Assembly: GCF_029815055.1 (NCBI RefSeq)
Contig: NZ_JAPPWA010000002.1
Coordinates: forward strand, 310,001-374,000
Reading direction: 5' to 3'
DNA: 64,000 nt
Source: Ignatzschineria sp. RMDPL8A
GTDB taxonomy: Bacteria; Pseudomonadota; Gammaproteobacteria; Cardiobacteriales; Wohlfahrtiimonadaceae
Of this stretch, positions 28,069 to 36,556 are shown in pieces. The stretch's first letter is position 1, and each line of letters opens with the position of its first letter. The position numbers and the translations under genes are program-made. The notes beneath the pieces were generated by a model. It was not told the DNA's origin. It saw only the letters and a list, made by a program, of their open reading frames with translations, and ran no database searches.

Positions 28069-28097
28069 TTTATAGCATGAGTCTCTTTTGTATACAA
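28069..28097 (-). promoter_or_regulatory. putA promoter with operator-like palindrome on -35
   Basis: On the minus strand TTGTAT (28097-28092) and TATAAA (28074-28069) are separated by exactly 17 bases, and TG precedes the -10 (extended -10). The -35 is one half of a perfect 10-bp palindrome TTGTATACAA at 28088-28097, with TTGT/ACAA half-sites of the kind bound by GntR/FadR-type regulators. The whole 27990-28319 spacer holds this promoter, the putA leader and, on the other strand, a TGCTATATT extended -10 near 28248 for the TPR gene; no other gene was seen in it. Confidence 0.65.
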
Positions 28098-28319
28098 GGA
28101 AAACAGGCAAACAATCAGCGGCCTGGCTAACATTTCATTACATAAATAGATTTTATGCAAGTTTTGTTAGTAAAAAGAAGATTTTAATCTAAATGAGCCT
28201 TATTTTCATCGGAGAGAGGCTCTATTTGATGGGCGAATAATGCTATATTCAGCTGTACGAATTGAGAACAAAATGCGATTATCTGAATAATTGAGATAAT
28301 AACGGATAAAGGAAGGACT

Positions 28320-28895
28320 ATGGTGCTTGATAAACAGGATGTGGAGCGATATCAGCAATGTTACGATGCCGCAACGAGCGGGCTTGAGGGCTATCTTTTG
28401 CTTGAGGGTAATGCACGTCGAGCGCTCACAGATGGGGATGTCGTGATTTTAGAGCAAAAGGCGGCACTCTTTAAAGAGGCGCTTAAGATCAACCCGGGGA
28501 GTTTTCCCTCGATCTTCTTTTTGGGCAAAATTTATCAGCGCTTGGAAGATTATCAAAGTGCACTCTTTTATCTTGAAGAGGCGGTCAATAACCATGCAAG
28601 TGATTGCAATGCGCCGATGGAAGCCTCTATTGTGGCGATGAGTTTAGATCTAACCGCGCGGGCCGTCCGTTATTCCGAAGAGGCGGTGCGCCGAGCGCCC
28701 GATTATCTCAATGCGATCACCAATCATGCCGCGAATTTATTTGTCACGGGTAATGATGAAAAAGCGCTCGAGATGGTTGCCGCGGCTCTTGCGATCGATT
28801 CAGAAGACCCGATTGCCAATATGCTTGAGCAGATGATTTTAGAGGTTAAGCAGGGTAGACGCATTCGCCCGACATTTCATGAGTTGATCCGTTAA
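28320..28895 (+). CDS. Tetratricopeptide-repeat protein
   Basis: A 191-residue soluble protein, probably cytosolic, without a signal peptide. TPR-like helix pairs are visible at about residues 40-73 (ALFKEALKINPGSFPSIFFL), 75-90, 118-131 (AVRYSEEAVRRAPDYLNAI) and 135-165. TPR proteins mediate protein-protein contacts; no partner can be named. ATG at 28320 follows AAGGAAGG with good spacing; the second codon GTG is also possible. It is divergent from putA and ends in an unusual long-stem terminator. Confidence 0.75.
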   Translation: MVLDKQDVERYQQCYDAATSGLEGYLLLEGNARRALTDGDVVILEQKAALFKEALKINPGSFPSIFFLGKIYQRLEDYQSALFYLEEAVNNHASDCNAPMEASIVAMSLDLTARAVRYSEEAVRRAPDYLNAITNHAANLFVTGNDEKALEMVAAALAIDSEDPIANMLEQMILEVKQGRRIRPTFHELIR

Positions 28896-28916
28896 TCAAA
28901 AGATTCTCCCAAACGC

Positions 28917-28991
28917 AAAAACGCCCCCAAAGATTGATTGGATCAATAAATCAATAAATCAATTAATCAATCCCAATCCCGGAGGCGTTTT
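28917..28991. terminator. Long hairpin terminator with AATCAATA repeats in the loop
   Basis: Outer stem AAAACGCC..GGCGTTTT closes a second stem GATTGATT / AATCAATC; between them lie repeated AATCAATA-type units (28942-28970). It separates the TPR gene from the convergent uspA. Confidence 0.65.
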
Positions 28992-29039
28992 CAGTATTAA
29001 ATGCTTCGCATTAAACCAATTATCAAATAAATAGAGGCG

Positions 29040-29501
29040 TTACACTTTAATCGTTAAAATATCGCACGGTGAATCATTGATGATTGAGCCTGAGGTTGAG
29101 CCAAGCAGAAGGGCCAATCCTTGACGGGTGTGCGAGCCGATAATAAGCAGATCAACGTCGAGTTCTTTCGCGGCTTTTAAAATTCCCTCTTTTGTGGAAA
29201 GTGCCGAGATCACTAAGGTGTCCGCATCGGGAATCCCCAGTTTAAATGAGAGCTCACGCATCGATTTTTTCGCTTCCGCTAACACTTCATCATCGGTGCC
29301 TTGAGGAATCACGGGCATTAACTCATAGCTCGTATTGAGGCTAATGCTCTCTAAAATGTTAAGAAGCGTTAATTTTGCACGATTTCGTTTAGCCACACCG
29401 AGCGCCTTACGGCCGACCGCTTCCGCATCATCTGACTGGTCAACGGCGACTAAAATGTGTTTGTACTGTTCTTTGAAATCGTCATGGATCTCATCAGTCA
29501 T
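29040..29501 (-). CDS. Universal stress protein, UspA family
   Basis: A 153-residue single Usp domain. The N-terminal strand HILVAVDQSDDA carries the first nucleotide-contact Asp. The C-terminal GSHTRQGLALLLGSTSGSIINDSP matches the G-x2-G-x9-G-S/T ATP-binding pattern (as GSH...LGSTS), so it is probably an ATP-binding member. These proteins help survival under starvation or oxidative stress. The ATG at 29501 is preferred over the one at 29516 because GGGGGA lies 8 bases upstream. It is monocistronic and divergent from prfC. Confidence 0.88.
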   Translation of the reverse strand: MTDEIHDDFKEQYKHILVAVDQSDDAEAVGRKALGVAKRNRAKLTLLNILESISLNTSYELMPVIPQGTDDEVLAEAKKSMRELSFKLGIPDADTLVISALSTKEGILKAAKELDVDLLIIGSHTRQGLALLLGSTSGSIINDSPCDILTIKV

Positions 29502-29808
29502 TTCAAATTCCCCCATAGGATTTAAGTAATCTTTACATTATATACCAAGCGCTTCGCAATTAATCAATTATGATGATGGAAGCGCATCGACTTCCTGCTA
29601 TTCGTCAGTGTTTACGCTAAAAAATGTCGCATTTGCTGATCGCAGGTTTGTGGCTTTTTCTACCCTTAGTTTAGTAAATTCATGTACAATATGGCAGTCA
29701 AAATTTATCTATTTTTAACTTAACGTTCGCTCATCCCTTACCTTTTTGTGAGAGAGGGGCGGTTTGAGTTGCCATTTAAAAAATTGTTTTATAAAGATTA
29801 TCATCACT

Positions 29809-31398
29809 ATGAGTAAATTGTTAAAAGAGAGCCAACGCCGTCGAACCTTTGCGATCATCGCTCACCCGGATGCGGGTAAAACGACAATGACTGAAAAACT
29901 CCTTCTATTTGGGGGCGCGATCAGTTTAGCGGGATCGGTCAAAGGCCGTAAAGCGGCCCGTCATGCCACATCGGACTGGATGGAGCTTGAGCAACAACGG
30001 GGAATCTCGGTAACCTCATCGGTGATGCAGTTTCCCTATCAAGATTACATGATCAACCTGCTTGATACCCCCGGGCACCAAGACTTCTCGGAAGATACTT
30101 ACCGCACGCTTACTGCGGTGGACTCGGCGCTGATGATGATCGACTGCGCGAACGGGGTTGAGGAACAGACCATTAAATTGATGAATGTGTGCCGTCTTCG
30201 TGATACGCCGATCATCACCTTTATCAACAAACTGGACCGTGATGGACGCGATCCGATCGATCTTTTAGACGAAGTGGAAGAGGTGCTTAAAATCAATTGT
30301 GCACCGGTCACTTGGCCGATCGGTATGGGGCGCGATCTCAAAGGCGTTTACCATATTTTAGAAGATTACATTCACCTTTATGACGATGAAGAGCGCGGGA
30401 CGACGAGTAAAGGTCGCGTGATTCAAGGGCTCGATAGTAAAGAGCTCGATGAGGTTTTGGGGGAAGAACGCGCCAATGCCTTTAGAGAAGAGGTGGAGCT
30501 TGTCCAGATCGCGAGTAACGAGTTTGATCTCGATGAGTATCGTGCAGGACGCTTAACGCCGGTTTATTTTGGCTCTGCGATCACCAACTTCGGAGTGCAA
30601 GAGATGCTCGATGGGTTTGTTCAAATTGCGCCCCCGCCAAGCGTGCAAAAAACCACAACGCGCGAGGTTCACGCCGGTGAAGAGAAACTCACAGGTTTTG
30701 TCTTTAAAGTTCAAGCCAACATGGACCCGCGCCACCGCGATAGAATCGCCTTTATGCGCATCTGTTCAGGAAAATATACGCCGGGCATGAGTGCGAAACA
30801 TGTGCGTATCGGCAAAAATATTAAAATCCCAGAAGCGATGACCTTTATGGCCTCCGACCGTAGCCATTTAGAAGAGGCCTATGCCGGCGATATTATCGGG
30901 ATTTACAATCACGGTACGATTCGAATCGGTGATACTTTTACTGAAGGGGAAGACCTAAGTTTTAAAGGGATTCCGGACTTTGCGCCAGAGCTTTTCCGCC
31001 GGGCCCGTCTTCGCGATCCGCTTCGCATGAAACACCTTGAGCGCGGGCTTGAACAGCTCTGTGAAGAGGGAGCAACTCAGCTCTTTAAGCCGCTTCACAA
31101 TAACGATCTGATTATCGGCGCCGTTGGGGTGCTTCAGTTTGATGTGGTCGCGCACCGTTTGAAACTTGAATACAACGTCGATTGTATTTTCGAGCAGGTG
31201 AATGTTGCCACCGCACGTTGGGTAGAATCGGACGATAAGAAGAAATTTGAAGAGTTCAAAAAACGCTGTTACGACAATCTTGCCGTCGATCATCACGGGG
31301 AATATGTCTATGTCGCGCCGACTCGCGTCAATTTAACGTTAACGCAAGAACGCTATCCTGAAATTAAATTTAAAGCCGTACGGGAATTTCACGGATAA
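29809..31398 (+). CDS. prfC: Peptide chain release factor 3
   Basis: A translational GTPase that recycles RF1/RF2 after termination. At 529 residues it equals the E. coli length. G1 is [14 protein letters not shown], the G3 region [12 protein letters not shown], and G4 [10 protein letters not shown]; the C-terminal EF-G-like domain contains [16 protein letters not shown]. An in-frame ATG 15 codons upstream adds residues unlike the family, so ATG 29809 (MSKLLKE) was chosen although its ribosome site is weak. Two terminators follow. Confidence 0.97.
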   Translation: MSKLLKESQRRRTFAIIAHPDAGKTTMTEKLLLFGGAISLAGSVKGRKAARHATSDWMELEQQRGISVTSSVMQFPYQDYMINLLDTPGHQDFSEDTYRTLTAVDSALMMIDCANGVEEQTIKLMNVCRLRDTPIITFINKLDRDGRDPIDLLDEVEEVLKINCAPVTWPIGMGRDLKGVYHILEDYIHLYDDEERGTTSKGRVIQGLDSKELDEVLGEERANAFREEVELVQIASNEFDLDEYRAGRLTPVYFGSAITNFGVQEMLDGFVQIAPPPSVQKTTTREVHAGEEKLTGFVFKVQANMDPRHRDRIAFMRICSGKYTPGMSAKHVRIGKNIKIPEAMTFMASDRSHLEEAYAGDIIGIYNHGTIRIGDTFTEGEDLSFKGIPDFAPELFRRARLRDPLRMKHLERGLEQLCEEGATQLFKPLHNNDLIIGAVGVLQFDVVAHRLKLEYNVDCIFEQVNVATARWVESDDKKKFEEFKKRCYDNLAVDHHGEYVYVAPTRVNLTLTQERYPEIKFKAVREFHG

Positions 31399-31429
31399 GA
31401 CTCAATTGATTTGATTCATTAAGGTTAAG

Positions 31430-31459
31430 AGGGCGCCGGCTAGACGGCGTCTTTTTTTT
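31430..31459 (+). terminator. prfC terminator 1
   Basis: GC-rich stem AGGGCGCCG / CGGCGTCT (with wobble pairs), 6-base loop and eight T residues. Confidence 0.75.
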
Positions 31460-31484
31460 ATGCTGACGGATATTTCGGGCAATA

Positions 31485-31515
31485 AAAAAGCTCCAGGGGG
31501 TAATTGGAGCTTTTT
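31485..31515. terminator. prfC terminator 2, bidirectional
   Basis: Perfect 11-bp stem AAAAAGCTCCA / TGGAGCTTTTT with a 9-base G-rich loop; A- and T-runs allow it to stop the small minus-strand gene at 31756-31899 as well. The 240 bases between it and that gene (31516-31755) are AT-rich and hold no gene I can support. Confidence 0.75.
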
Positions 31516-31755
31516 CTTTTTTGTCGTTAAATGTATATGTATATTGCTTAGAGTGAAAATCTTTGCAATTGGCTATGGGTTTAAGTATAGAGAATCAATC
31601 TTCAATTTTAGTAAAGGGAATTTAAATCTCCGTTTACGATTCGTAAACATTTGTACATTTGCGCGCTAATCCATTGATCTTAGCGGACTCCTAAATTTTA
31701 GATTTCCTTACAAAATTCTATATTTACGCCTAAAAATATTATTTTCTGCGAATAT

Positions 31756-31899
31756 TTAATTGTTTTCGCGCGATTTTGGCTTTTTAAAATGAATTAAAAA
31801 GAGATAGAGCCAAATAAGTGTGGAGATAATTACCCCAATCACGCCAAAAAAGTGATAACCGAGCAGGCCAAAGATTAAAATTAACAGCACTAAAAACAT
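31756..31899 (-). CDS. 47-residue small membrane protein
   Basis: A short frame with an ATG at 31899, an excellent AAAAGGA ribosome site five bases upstream, and a TAA at 31756-31758. The product begins MFLVLLILIFGLLGYHFFG, continues with a second hydrophobic run ending LIWLYLFLIHF, and finishes with a basic tail KKPKSRENN, so it is one or two membrane helices with a cytoplasmic positive end. No family was recognised. A bidirectional terminator lies 240 bases downstream. The ribosome site, the hydrophobic pattern and the positive-inside tail make it a probable gene. Confidence 0.7.
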   Translation of the reverse strand: MFLVLLILIFGLLGYHFFGVIGVIISTLIWLYLFLIHFKKPKSRENN

Positions 31900-32066
31900 A
31901 ACGATCCTTTTACCGCGATCCCGCCGCGAATTGTTCCAAATTTAGAACAGACTCTCCAACAATCAGAGATATTCAAACAATGAGTTGTCCATTATACTGA
32001 GAATGAATTCCACCTCCGAAATTTTTAGGGTGAGGGGAGCATAATTATGACGATGAGGAGCAGACG

Positions 32067-32681
32067 ATGAAGAAGACTATGAAAAAGACTATGAACAAAA
32101 CAATGAAACGAATGATTCAATTGAGTGCCGGTGCGCTACTGTTTGGGGCGTTTATGGGGAGTGCGCAGGCGAACAGTTGGGCGCTCGATCACGATCACAC
32201 GCGGATCGGCTTTGGAGTTGATCATATGGGCTATTCGACTACCTACGGTTATTTTACCGAATACGATGGCAAGGTACGTTACGATCGGGATGAGCCGGAT
32301 CTTTTGGAGCTTGAAGTAACCATTCAAACCGGGAGCGTGATGACCGTTTCAAAGGGCTTAAACGATCACCTTAAAACGGCGGATTTTTTCAACGTCGAGC
32401 GCTTTCCGACCATGACCTTTAAAGGGAGCGGCTTTGAGAGTGATGATGGAAAAACCGGTATGGTGCACGGCGAATTAACTCTACTCGGCGTCACCAAACC
32501 AGTCACGCTTAATGTGGAACTCTTTAAAGACGCAGTGAGCCCGATGACAGAGGTGGAAACCATTGGCTATCGCGCCAAAACCACCTTGATGCGCAGCGAG
32601 TGGGGCATGAATTTCCTCTCACCGAACGTGGGCGAAGCAGTCTTAATTACCATTGATGGCGAATTGATGAAGGTCGATTAA
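32067..32681 (+). CDS. YceI family periplasmic protein
   Basis: A lipocalin-like YceI domain that in related proteins binds isoprenoid quinones or other lipids; induced by alkaline or osmotic stress in E. coli. A signal peptide with hydrophobic core LSAGALLFGAFMGSAQA ends near residue 36. The mature part begins WALDHDHTRIGFGVDHMG and shows the family pattern HLKTADFFNVERFPTMTF and GELTLLGVTKPVTL. The first 15 codons consist of a repeated Met-Lys-Lys-Thr unit (ATG at 32067, 32079, 32091, 32103), so the n-region is unusually long; GAGGAG upstream favours the first ATG. Confidence 0.9.
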   Translation: MKKTMKKTMNKTMKRMIQLSAGALLFGAFMGSAQANSWALDHDHTRIGFGVDHMGYSTTYGYFTEYDGKVRYDRDEPDLLELEVTIQTGSVMTVSKGLNDHLKTADFFNVERFPTMTFKGSGFESDDGKTGMVHGELTLLGVTKPVTLNVELFKDAVSPMTEVETIGYRAKTTLMRSEWGMNFLSPNVGEAVLITIDGELMKVD

Positions 32682-32857
32682 ACGCCCATAATAGATAAAT
32701 ATTTGGCGATTAATAGGTGCATAGTTGGCGGGTGATTGGGGATGTGATAAACCCATCATCCGCTTTTTTATGCGCTATAGTAATGAGGAATATTGGGCTT
32801 ATCCCGAGAAAAAAGAACAATAATTTAACTGGACCATTAAACGATAAAGGAGCTTTT

Positions 32858-33382
32858 ATGACTCAGAAAACTGATGAACGCCGCAAAGGAATCACCATGG
32901 CGGGCAATCCTGTTACCTTGTTGGGCCACGCATTAACAGTTGGCGAGAAGGCGCCGGATTTTACTGCACTTAAGCAGGTTCTCACTTCCTATTCACTCCA
33001 CGAAGCGGGCGATAAAGTGAAGATTATCTCGGTTGTGCCATCGCTTGATACGGGCGTGTGTGAATTGCAAACTGTTCGCTTTAATAAAGAAGCTGAAACG
33101 CTTAAAAATACCGTTGTCATCACACTTTCGGTGGATTTACCCTTTGCGCAAGGCCGATTCTGCGGTGCCAAAAATATCGATCATCTTTTGACACTGTCCG
33201 ATCATCGCGATCTTGATTTTGGCTTGAAATATGGCTTTGTCATCGAGGAATTGCGCCTATTAAGCCGTGGGATTGTAGTGCTTGATGGCGACAATACCGT
33301 GAAACACATTGAGTATGTTGCAGAAGTGACGGATCACCCTGATTATGACGCGGCGCTCAACGTCGCAAAAGTGTTAGTTTAA
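32858..33382 (+). CDS. tpx: Thiol peroxidase
   Basis: Atypical 2-Cys peroxiredoxin that reduces hydrogen and lipid peroxides using thioredoxin. The peroxidatic Cys68 is in PSLDTGVCELQT and the resolving Cys102 in GRFCGAKN, both exactly as in the Tpx family. The product is 174 residues. An upstream in-frame ATG at 32717 adds 47 residues of non-family sequence; ATG 32858 has AAAGGAG just before it and was chosen. Its stop lies only seven bases from the stop of the convergent LysR gene, with no clear terminator between them. Confidence 0.95.
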   Translation: MTQKTDERRKGITMAGNPVTLLGHALTVGEKAPDFTALKQVLTSYSLHEAGDKVKIISVVPSLDTGVCELQTVRFNKEAETLKNTVVITLSVDLPFAQGRFCGAKNIDHLLTLSDHRDLDFGLKYGFVIEELRLLSRGIVVLDGDNTVKHIEYVAEVTDHPDYDAALNVAKVLV

Positions 33383-33388
33383 GGGCGA

Positions 33389-34297
33389 TTATTCTTCACA
33401 AATTGCTTCAAACTCGACGACGAGAAAATCAATCAGCGCCCGCACCGACGGGAGTAATCCACGGCGGGACGGAAAAACGGCATGGATAATTTCAGGGGTT
33501 GTAGTGAGCTCAGGCAATAATTTAACCAGCTCGCCGCGGGCCACTTCATTTTTAAGCAACATATGCGGGAAATGAATCACGCCAACGCCCGCAAGCGCCG
33601 CCTGTTTGAGCGCATCCATATCGGTCGTCATATACCGCGGGGTGATGGGAAAACAAAACTCATCGCCCTTTTTATTGAGAAATGTCCAAGAATGCCCGGT
33701 CGGTTGGGAGCTATGGGCAAGCAGTGGCCACGCGGAAAGCTCATCTAAACTTTCGGGCATTCCCTGCATCGTATCGATTAAAATAGGGCTTGCAAAAAGC
33801 GCTATCGTGCGAGTGCCGAGCTGACGCATGACTAACTCGCTATCTTCAATATTTGAACGAACACGAAGCGCAATATCGATCCCTTCACCAATAAGATCGA
33901 CGGCCCGATTAGTCGAAAGCAGCTGAATTGTGACTTTCGGATGAATCAGCATAAATCGCGCGAGCATATCACTCACATGGGTTTGCAATAGAGCACGTGG
34001 GCAAGAAATTTTGATCACGCCTTTTGGCTCACTTCGGGCAAGATCAATCGCCTCTTGCGCCGCTTCCGCTTCAATCAGCATCGCCTTACAGTGGGTAAAA
34101 TAGGTCTCGCCGAGATCGGTCAAACGAAACTGACGGGTCGAACGCTGAATTAGCTGAACGCCAAGGGTTTCTTCCAAGGTTGAAATCCGCCGACTGAGCC
34201 GTGATTTCGGAATCCCCAACGCTCGTTCCGCTGCTGAAAATCCGCCATGTTCCACCGACTTTACAAAATAGTAGAGATCATTTAAATCCAGTTGCAT
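33389..34297 (-). CDS. LysR-type transcriptional regulator
   Basis: A 302-residue LTTR with an N-terminal winged HTH (GFSAAERALGIPKSRLSRRISTLEETLGVQL, about residues 18-47) and a periplasmic-binding-like effector domain. The pattern LFKSRSTR...LTDLG/YF matches the CrgA/AaeR-like subgroup that often senses aromatic acids or oxidants. Its target is unknown. It overlaps no gene but is convergent with tpx and divergent from mrr by 152 bases, so it could regulate mrr or itself. Confidence 0.88.
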   Translation of the reverse strand: MQLDLNDLYYFVKSVEHGGFSAAERALGIPKSRLSRRISTLEETLGVQLIQRSTRQFRLTDLGETYFTHCKAMLIEAEAAQEAIDLARSEPKGVIKISCPRALLQTHVSDMLARFMLIHPKVTIQLLSTNRAVDLIGEGIDIALRVRSNIEDSELVMRQLGTRTIALFASPILIDTMQGMPESLDELSAWPLLAHSSQPTGHSWTFLNKKGDEFCFPITPRYMTTDMDALKQAALAGVGVIHFPHMLLKNEVARGELVKLLPELTTTPEIIHAVFPSRRGLLPSVRALIDFLVVEFEAICEE

Positions 34298-34449
34298 TGC
34301 CGATCCTTTGCTGCGCGTTAGCCATTACCTATTGAGATGAATTCATTACTTTAACGAGAACCACGGTCATTGTGAAGGGATTTTAATTCGTTTTTAAGTG
34401 CGCGTTCATTTATGATGAAGCATATTTATTTAAAACTATGGAATAGAGC

Positions 34450-35283
34450 ATGCAAGACAATGTCCCATCGTATGATTTTTTTATCGAGCCCGTTTTACAG
34501 GTGTTGGCAAACTGTCCCGAAGGGGTGCCTGCGCGCGAGGTGCATGAGGCGGCAGCGGACTATTTAGATTTGAGCCATGATGCGCGTTTAGAGACGGTCT
34601 CAAGTGGGCAAGCGATCTATAAAAATCGTTCGGGATGGGCGCATGATCGCTTAAAACGCGCCGGTTTATCGGAGAGTATTTCACGCGGCGTATGGTGCTT
34701 AACGGAAAAGGGGCGGGATTGGGTAAAAACGCACAGGTTTCCATTAAGTAAAGAGACGCGTCGTCATCTGGCGTTTGATTTTTTAGAGGTTAAATTAACC
34801 GATGAGGAAGGCGCGGATGTATCTCCAATTAATTATGCCAATACTCAAACGGATCGCAGTGAATCGCTCAGTGTGGAAAGCCCTGATGATCGCTTGGAAG
34901 AGGCAGTTCGCACCATTAAAGAGACAGTAGCAAGTGAATTGCTGACCATTTTAAAAGAGGTCTCGCCCCAACGATTTGAACTAATTGTGCTCGATCGTTT
35001 AGGGCTTGAAAAGGTGTATGTTCAAGCGAAACGTTGGCAAGATACGGTGGGGCGACCAGAGATTCAAGCCTTTTACGGGGCACTTGCAGGGCAAAAAGCA
35101 AAACGCGGCGTGTTTATTACGACCTCATCTTACTCAAAACAGGCGATCGAATTTGCACAATCGGTAGAAGGGGTAGTGTTAATCGACGGGGTGCAACTAG
35201 TGTATTTAATGATGGATGCGGAGGTTGGCGTGAGCTCGCGCTCGATTAAACTTCCCGCGATCGATTCTGATTATTTTGATTAG
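34450..35283 (+). CDS. mrr: Mrr-like restriction protein with catalytic segment deleted
   Basis: Mrr is a type IV restriction nuclease that cuts methylated DNA. The 277-residue product has the winged-helix N-terminal domain (FIEPVL, REVHEAAAD, YKNRSGWAHDRLKRAGL, about 1-95) and the C-terminal Mrr_cat remainder LGLEKVYVQAKRWQ, RPEIQAFYGALAGQKAKRGVFITTS. Compared with the E. coli protein as I remember it (about 304 residues), roughly 30 residues are missing exactly after VLD (residue 182). They are the part that holds the GGTGDGGIDG strand with the catalytic aspartates. The Lys of QAKRW is kept. The frame is otherwise intact, so this is probably a nuclease-dead DNA-binding remnant. Confidence 0.85.
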   Translation: MQDNVPSYDFFIEPVLQVLANCPEGVPAREVHEAAADYLDLSHDARLETVSSGQAIYKNRSGWAHDRLKRAGLSESISRGVWCLTEKGRDWVKTHRFPLSKETRRHLAFDFLEVKLTDEEGADVSPINYANTQTDRSESLSVESPDDRLEEAVRTIKETVASELLTILKEVSPQRFELIVLDRLGLEKVYVQAKRWQDTVGRPEIQAFYGALAGQKAKRGVFITTSSYSKQAIEFAQSVEGVVLIDGVQLVYLMMDAEVGVSSRSIKLPAIDSDYFD

Positions 35284-35332
35284 TGGTTAAAATCCCGTTT
35301 TACATCTAGAATTTCAAAACATACACAAACAA

Positions 35333-35368
35333 AAAAAGCCATCTTCCTAATTGAAAAGATGGCTTTTT
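35333..35368. terminator. Bidirectional terminator between mrr and pdxS
   Basis: Perfect 13-bp stem AAAAAGCCATCTT / AAGATGGCTTTTT with a 10-base loop. Confidence 0.85.
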
Positions 35369-35386
35369 ATCGAAATCGTTAACCGA

Positions 35387-36241
35387 TTACCAGCCGCGCT
35401 CTTGCATGCGCTCTTCTGGGTTTAATTTGCTGATTTCTAAACCGCGCATGGGTTCGCCTAAATCTTTTGAGAGTTCTGCGATGAGTGCGTAGTCTTGATA
35501 GTTTTCAGTGGCTTTAACGATGGCACGTGCGAATTTTTCAGGGTTTTCTGATTTGAAAATACCTGATCCAACGAATACGCCATCCGCGCCCAATTCCATC
35601 ATCAGTGCCGCGTCTGCAGGAGTTGCAACGCCGCCCGCTGCGAAGTTTGCTACCGGTAGACGGCCGTGCGCTTTGATCTGTAAAAGCACTTCATACGGTG
35701 CACCAAGATCTTTTGCGTAGGTCATGATTTCATCGTTATTCATATGGAGAAGTTTACGCACTTGCGCGTTCACTTTACGCATATGACGTACCGCTTCGAC
35801 GATGTTTCCGGTTCCGGGTTCACCTTTGGTACGGAGCATTTTCGCGCCTTCACCTAAACGGCGAGCCGCTTCCCCAAGATCGCGACATCCGCATACAAAT
35901 GGGACTTTAAAGTCGCTTTTTAAGAGGTGAAATTCTTCATCCGCTGGGGTTAATACTTCACTTTCGTCAAGATAGTGAACGCCCATCGATTCAAGAACGC
36001 GCGCTTCAACAATATGGCCGATACGAGCTTTAGCCATCACGGGAATCGATACTGCACCTAATACTTCTTCAATAATGCGCGGATCCGCCATACGGGCAAC
36101 GCCGCCCGCTTTACGAATGTCTGAAGGAACGCGCTCTAACGCCATGACTGCCACTGCGCCGGCATCTTGAGCGATTTTAGCTTGTTCCGCATTGATCACG
36201 TCCATGATCACGCCGCCATTTTTGATAATTGAATCAGCCAT
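35387..36241 (-). CDS. pdxS: Pyridoxal 5'-phosphate synthase, PdxS lyase subunit
   Basis: Makes PLP from ribose 5-phosphate, glyceraldehyde 3-phosphate and ammonia (DXP-independent pathway); normally forms a dodecamer decorated by the glutaminase PdxT. The 284-residue protein has the key Asp14 (GVIMDV), Lys71 (VMAKARIGH) and Lys139 ([10 protein letters not shown]), and the [16 protein letters not shown] phosphate site. No pdxT lies beside it: a terminator and the convergent mrr follow directly. Without PdxT the subunit could use free ammonia or a distant pdxT. The ATG is 13 bases after GAGG. Confidence 0.96.
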   Translation of the reverse strand: MADSIIKNGGVIMDVINAEQAKIAQDAGAVAVMALERVPSDIRKAGGVARMADPRIIEEVLGAVSIPVMAKARIGHIVEARVLESMGVHYLDESEVLTPADEEFHLLKSDFKVPFVCGCRDLGEAARRLGEGAKMLRTKGEPGTGNIVEAVRHMRKVNAQVRKLLHMNNDEIMTYAKDLGAPYEVLLQIKAHGRLPVANFAAGGVATPADAALMMELGADGVFVGSGIFKSENPEKFARAIVKATENYQDYALIAELSKDLGEPMRGLEISKLNPEERMQERGW

Positions 36242-36404
36242 CTGTTTTTATTTTCCTCTGTAATCGAATGAAAGAAAGAGCGATATTGCTCAATAAAATC
36301 AAAAACCACTCATCATAGTAAAAGATCTATGGTATAGCGTCAATTGCGAGGCTTTGAAATTCTTAAAAAGAGTGAAAAATTGCATAGTTTGGTTTATAAG
36401 AGTG

Positions 36405-36439
36405 TTATCCGTAGAGTTATCCACAGGAAATGTGGATAA
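36405..36439. promoter_or_regulatory. Cluster of three DnaA-box sequences
   Basis: Within the 315-base divergent spacer of pdxS and the LysE-type gene (36242-36556) lie TTATCCGTA (36405-36413), a consensus TTATCCACA (36417-36425), and a consensus inverted copy TGTGGATAA (36431-36439). The last two form a 9-bp inverted repeat with a GGAAA centre and no T-run, so it is not a terminator. The flanking 36290-36400 is AT-rich. dnaA, dnaN, gidA and par genes are not nearby. Nothing else was identified in the spacer. Confidence 0.55.
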
Positions 36440-36556
36440 GATTGACAGTAAATCGCGGTGGAAAGAAGGGTAAATATTATCGGATGAGATCGTCATTTCC
36501 TTTACACTATAAACGTCGTGAATCAATTGGCATGGAACGCATCAATAAGGAGAGCT

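Noticed and set aside
31460-31669. 69-residue plus-strand reading frame after prfC
   Set aside because: It runs through two terminator hairpins, has no ribosome site and no recognisable pattern.
36405-36439. Replication origin (oriC)
   Set aside because: Only three DnaA boxes, no adjacent dnaA/dnaN/gidA, and skew could not be computed; kept as a DnaA-box cluster.
36416-36440. Terminator formed by TTATCCACA / TGTGGATAA
   Set aside because: No T-run follows on either strand and both arms match the DnaA-box consensus.
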